Part shown: positions 4,893 to 6,190 of the stretch, one piece after another
Layout: each line of letters opens with the position of its first letter
Numbering within the stretch: the first letter of the stretch is position 1
DNA from: Cupriavidus taiwanensis
GTDB taxonomy: Bacteria; Pseudomonadota; Gammaproteobacteria; Burkholderiales; Burkholderiaceae
DNA length: 6,190 bases
Assembly (NCBI RefSeq): GCF_900250075.1
Contig: NZ_OFTT01000010.1
Coordinates: 1 to 6,190 of the forward strand
Direction of reading: 5' to 3'
Made by a program: the position numbers and the translations under genes
Notes under the pieces: model-generated
Seen by the model: only the letters and a program-made list of their open reading frames with translations
Told to the model about the DNA's origin: nothing
The model's database searches: none

Positions 4893-4940
4893 GAGGGGTG
4901 GCCGGGGTTCGAAAAAAATCCCCCGCGTCGCCGGCTAAGC
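4893..4940 (+). repeat. Probable terminal inverted repeat of a Tn3-family element
   Basis: It begins GAGGGGTGGCCGGGG, runs through an A-tract flanked by GGGG and CCCC, and ends GGCTAAGC. Tn3-family repeats characteristically start with a G-run and end near TAAG. The stop codon of the adjoining minus-strand tnpA (4935-4937) falls inside it, as is common in this family. The GGGG-to-TAAG distance is 45 bases, longer than the usual 38. The matching opposite end is not in the window. Confidence 0.55.
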
Positions 4941-5637
4941 ACATGATTTGAATAGGAAATCGATCGACGGATCGAGTGGTGGCACGCGCCTCTGCAAGGC
5001 CAGTAGGTAATCGCCGAACCGGTTGATATGCTCGCGGCGGTATGGCGACAGACCCTTGAGTACTTCGGCATTCACTGGGTGCCCGCGTTCCTGCAAATTC
5101 TTGAGCTTGCGTGACATCCACTGGACGTTGTGGAGGATGACCATGTTGGCGACCAACTGGTTGTACTTGATCACCTTGCGCTGCTCGTGCCGCAGATTCT
5201 CGGCGATGATCCCGTCGCCACCAAACATCAACCACTGCGCAAAGTCATTGAACTGTTCGCTCTTGTTCGTCGCGGCATGAATGGTGCGACGGAGTTCCGG
5301 GTTGTCCAAGTACTTCAGCAAGAACACCGTGCGGATGACGCGCTTGCGAGGATCGTCAAGCTCGCCATCGAAGCCGGACAGTGGCCCAAACAGCTTATGC
5401 AGATTCAGCCATTGCTCCGTCTCGGTCAGCACGTCGAGGATGCTGATCTGCGGCATCGACGCCGTGATGGCCTGGTCAATCAAGCATCATGTTAGGCGGG
5501 TCGGGCGCCTTGCCGGGCCGGTGGATGATTAATCCCTGTTCCCCGAACTCGATGCTGTCGTTCTCAGGGAACTTTGCATCGACCTCATCGAGTGCAGTGC
5601 TCAGTCTGGCCCACAACGCTCTGACGAAGCTACTGCC
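4935..5637 (-). pseudogene. tnpA: Tn3-family transposase (TnpA), internally deleted, frameshifted, 5'-truncated
   Basis: This is a second Tn3-family transposase, different from the one at 155-790. From about 5630 downward the minus strand reads SFVRALWARLSTALDEVDAK, then FPENDSIEFGEQGLIIHRPG, then PDPPNMML, where a one-base gain near 5480-5484 breaks the frame. The next frame continues LIDQAITASMPQISILDVLT and LFGPLSGFDGELDDP. At about 5340-5350 it jumps directly to VIRTVFLLKYLDNPELRRTI, AATNKSEQFNDFAQWLMFGG, GDGIIAENLRHEQRKVIKYN and PYRREHINRFGDYLLAL. The normal stretch between PLSG and the VIRT block, a few hundred residues holding both catalytic Asp residues, is missing, though the join keeps the frame. 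The Glu of TNKSE remains. The gene is cut at its 5' end by IS256 sequence. It cannot make active transposase, but its end repeat could still be acted on in trans. Confidence 0.9.
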
Positions 5638-6190
5638 GGCGCCGAGCGCCCGGCCGGCACGGCCAACCAGCGCAATGGCAAGAGCGCCAAGACGGTTCTG
5701 ACCGACGACGGGCCGCTGCGGTTAGACATCCCTCGCGATCGCGACGGCAGCTTTGATCCGATCCTGATTCCCAAGCACGAGCGGCGCTTCACCGGGTTCG
5801 ACGACAAGATCATCGCCATGTATGCGCGCGGCATGACCTTGCGCGAGATCCAGGCGTTTCTGGCCGAACAGTACGGCACCGAGGTCTCGCCCGAGTTCAT
5901 CAGTTCGGTGACCGATGCGGTCATGGACGAGGTGACCGCCTGGCAGGCCCGTCCGCTGGAGGTGATGTACCCGGTGGTGTTCTTCGACGCGCTGCGCGTC
6001 AAGATGCGCGAGGACGGCGTGGTGCGCAACAAGGCCGTCTACCTGGCCCTGGGCGTGCTGCCAGATGGCACGCGCGACATCCTGGGCCTGTGGATCGAGA
6101 CTACCGAAGGCGCCAAGTTCTGGATGAAGGTGTTCAACGACCTGAAGACCCGTGGTACCCAAGACATCCTGATCGCGGTGACCGATGGCC
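5635..6190 (+). pseudogene. IS256-family transposase, N-terminus missing, runs off the window
   Basis: From about 5635 the plus strand encodes a mutator/IS256-type DDE transposase: PAGTANQRNGKSAKTVLTDD, LRLDIPRDRDGSFDPILIPK, FTGFDDKIIAMYARGMTLRE, then EVSPEFISSVTDAVMDEVTA, WQARPLEVMYPVVFFDALRV and DILGLWIETTEGAKFWMKVF, ending at the window edge in LIAVTDG. The first catalytic Asp (VVFFDAL) and the second (AVTDG) are present; the third acid would lie beyond the window. The frame is open from 5533, but the part before 5635 is antisense to the Tn3 remnant and has no ATG, GTG or TTG. The family's first 60 or so residues and the left inverted repeat are absent, so this copy joined the Tn3 gene by deletion or recombination, not simple insertion. 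Whether it is intact downstream cannot be seen. Confidence 0.88.

Noticed and set aside
4805..5235. Minus-strand and plus-strand frames overlapping the second tnpA
   Set aside because: They lack motifs and are out of frame with the clear Tn3 transposase blocks.
5722..6162. Long minus-strand open frames opposite the IS256 transposase
   Set aside because: They are shadows of the IS256 gene, whose plus-strand frame carries clear family motifs.

Overview
The window looks like accessory DNA from a gammaproteobacterium, most likely of the Xanthomonadaceae (Xanthomonas/Stenotrophomonas type). This is an inference from moderately high GC and from the mix of short protein families recognised from memory: Excalibur, DUF4124, DUF2726, SHOCT and a short CxxC/His-rich protein. 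The transposases (Tn3 family and IS256 family) also fit. No tRNA, rRNA or CRISPR array was seen.

Layout. (1) 1-790: the 3' part of a Tn3-family transposase gene on the minus strand, broken by three closely spaced one-base frame changes. (2) 784-1100: gene-poor DNA that begins with a strong palindrome at the edge of the transposase homology. (3) 1102-1528, minus: a small SHOCT-domain membrane protein gene, probably frameshifted near its 5' end. (4) About 1600-1900: no intact gene; two adjacent hairpins resemble the end of an IS200/IS605-type element, and there is a 14-bp palindrome. (5) 1924-4773, plus: a row of small genes and gene fragments. In order these are a CxxC/His-rich protein, a fragment ending in an RFYI-type tail, a broken zinc-ribbon gene, a Cys-containing conserved protein with an unusual N-terminus, an Excalibur-domain protein, a membrane-anchored DUF2726 nuclease-like protein, and an exported DUF4124 protein. 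(6) 4893-5637: the end of a second, different Tn3-family element, with its probable terminal inverted repeat and an internally deleted, frameshifted, 5'-truncated tnpA on the minus strand. (7) 5635 to the window end: an IS256-family transposase lacking its N-terminus, abutting the Tn3 remnant head to head.

The three genes at 3232-4773 look intact. Two of their products start with a hydrophobic anchor and the third with a signal peptide, so all three appear to act at or beyond the inner membrane. The DUF2726 and DUF4124 genes are 7 bases apart and probably co-transcribed. Most of the rest is decaying. The picture is a small cargo or scar region between two unrelated Tn3-family remnants, further altered by IS256. 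A working, undescribed system is not proven; the best candidate is the envelope-directed Excalibur/DUF2726/DUF4124 group.
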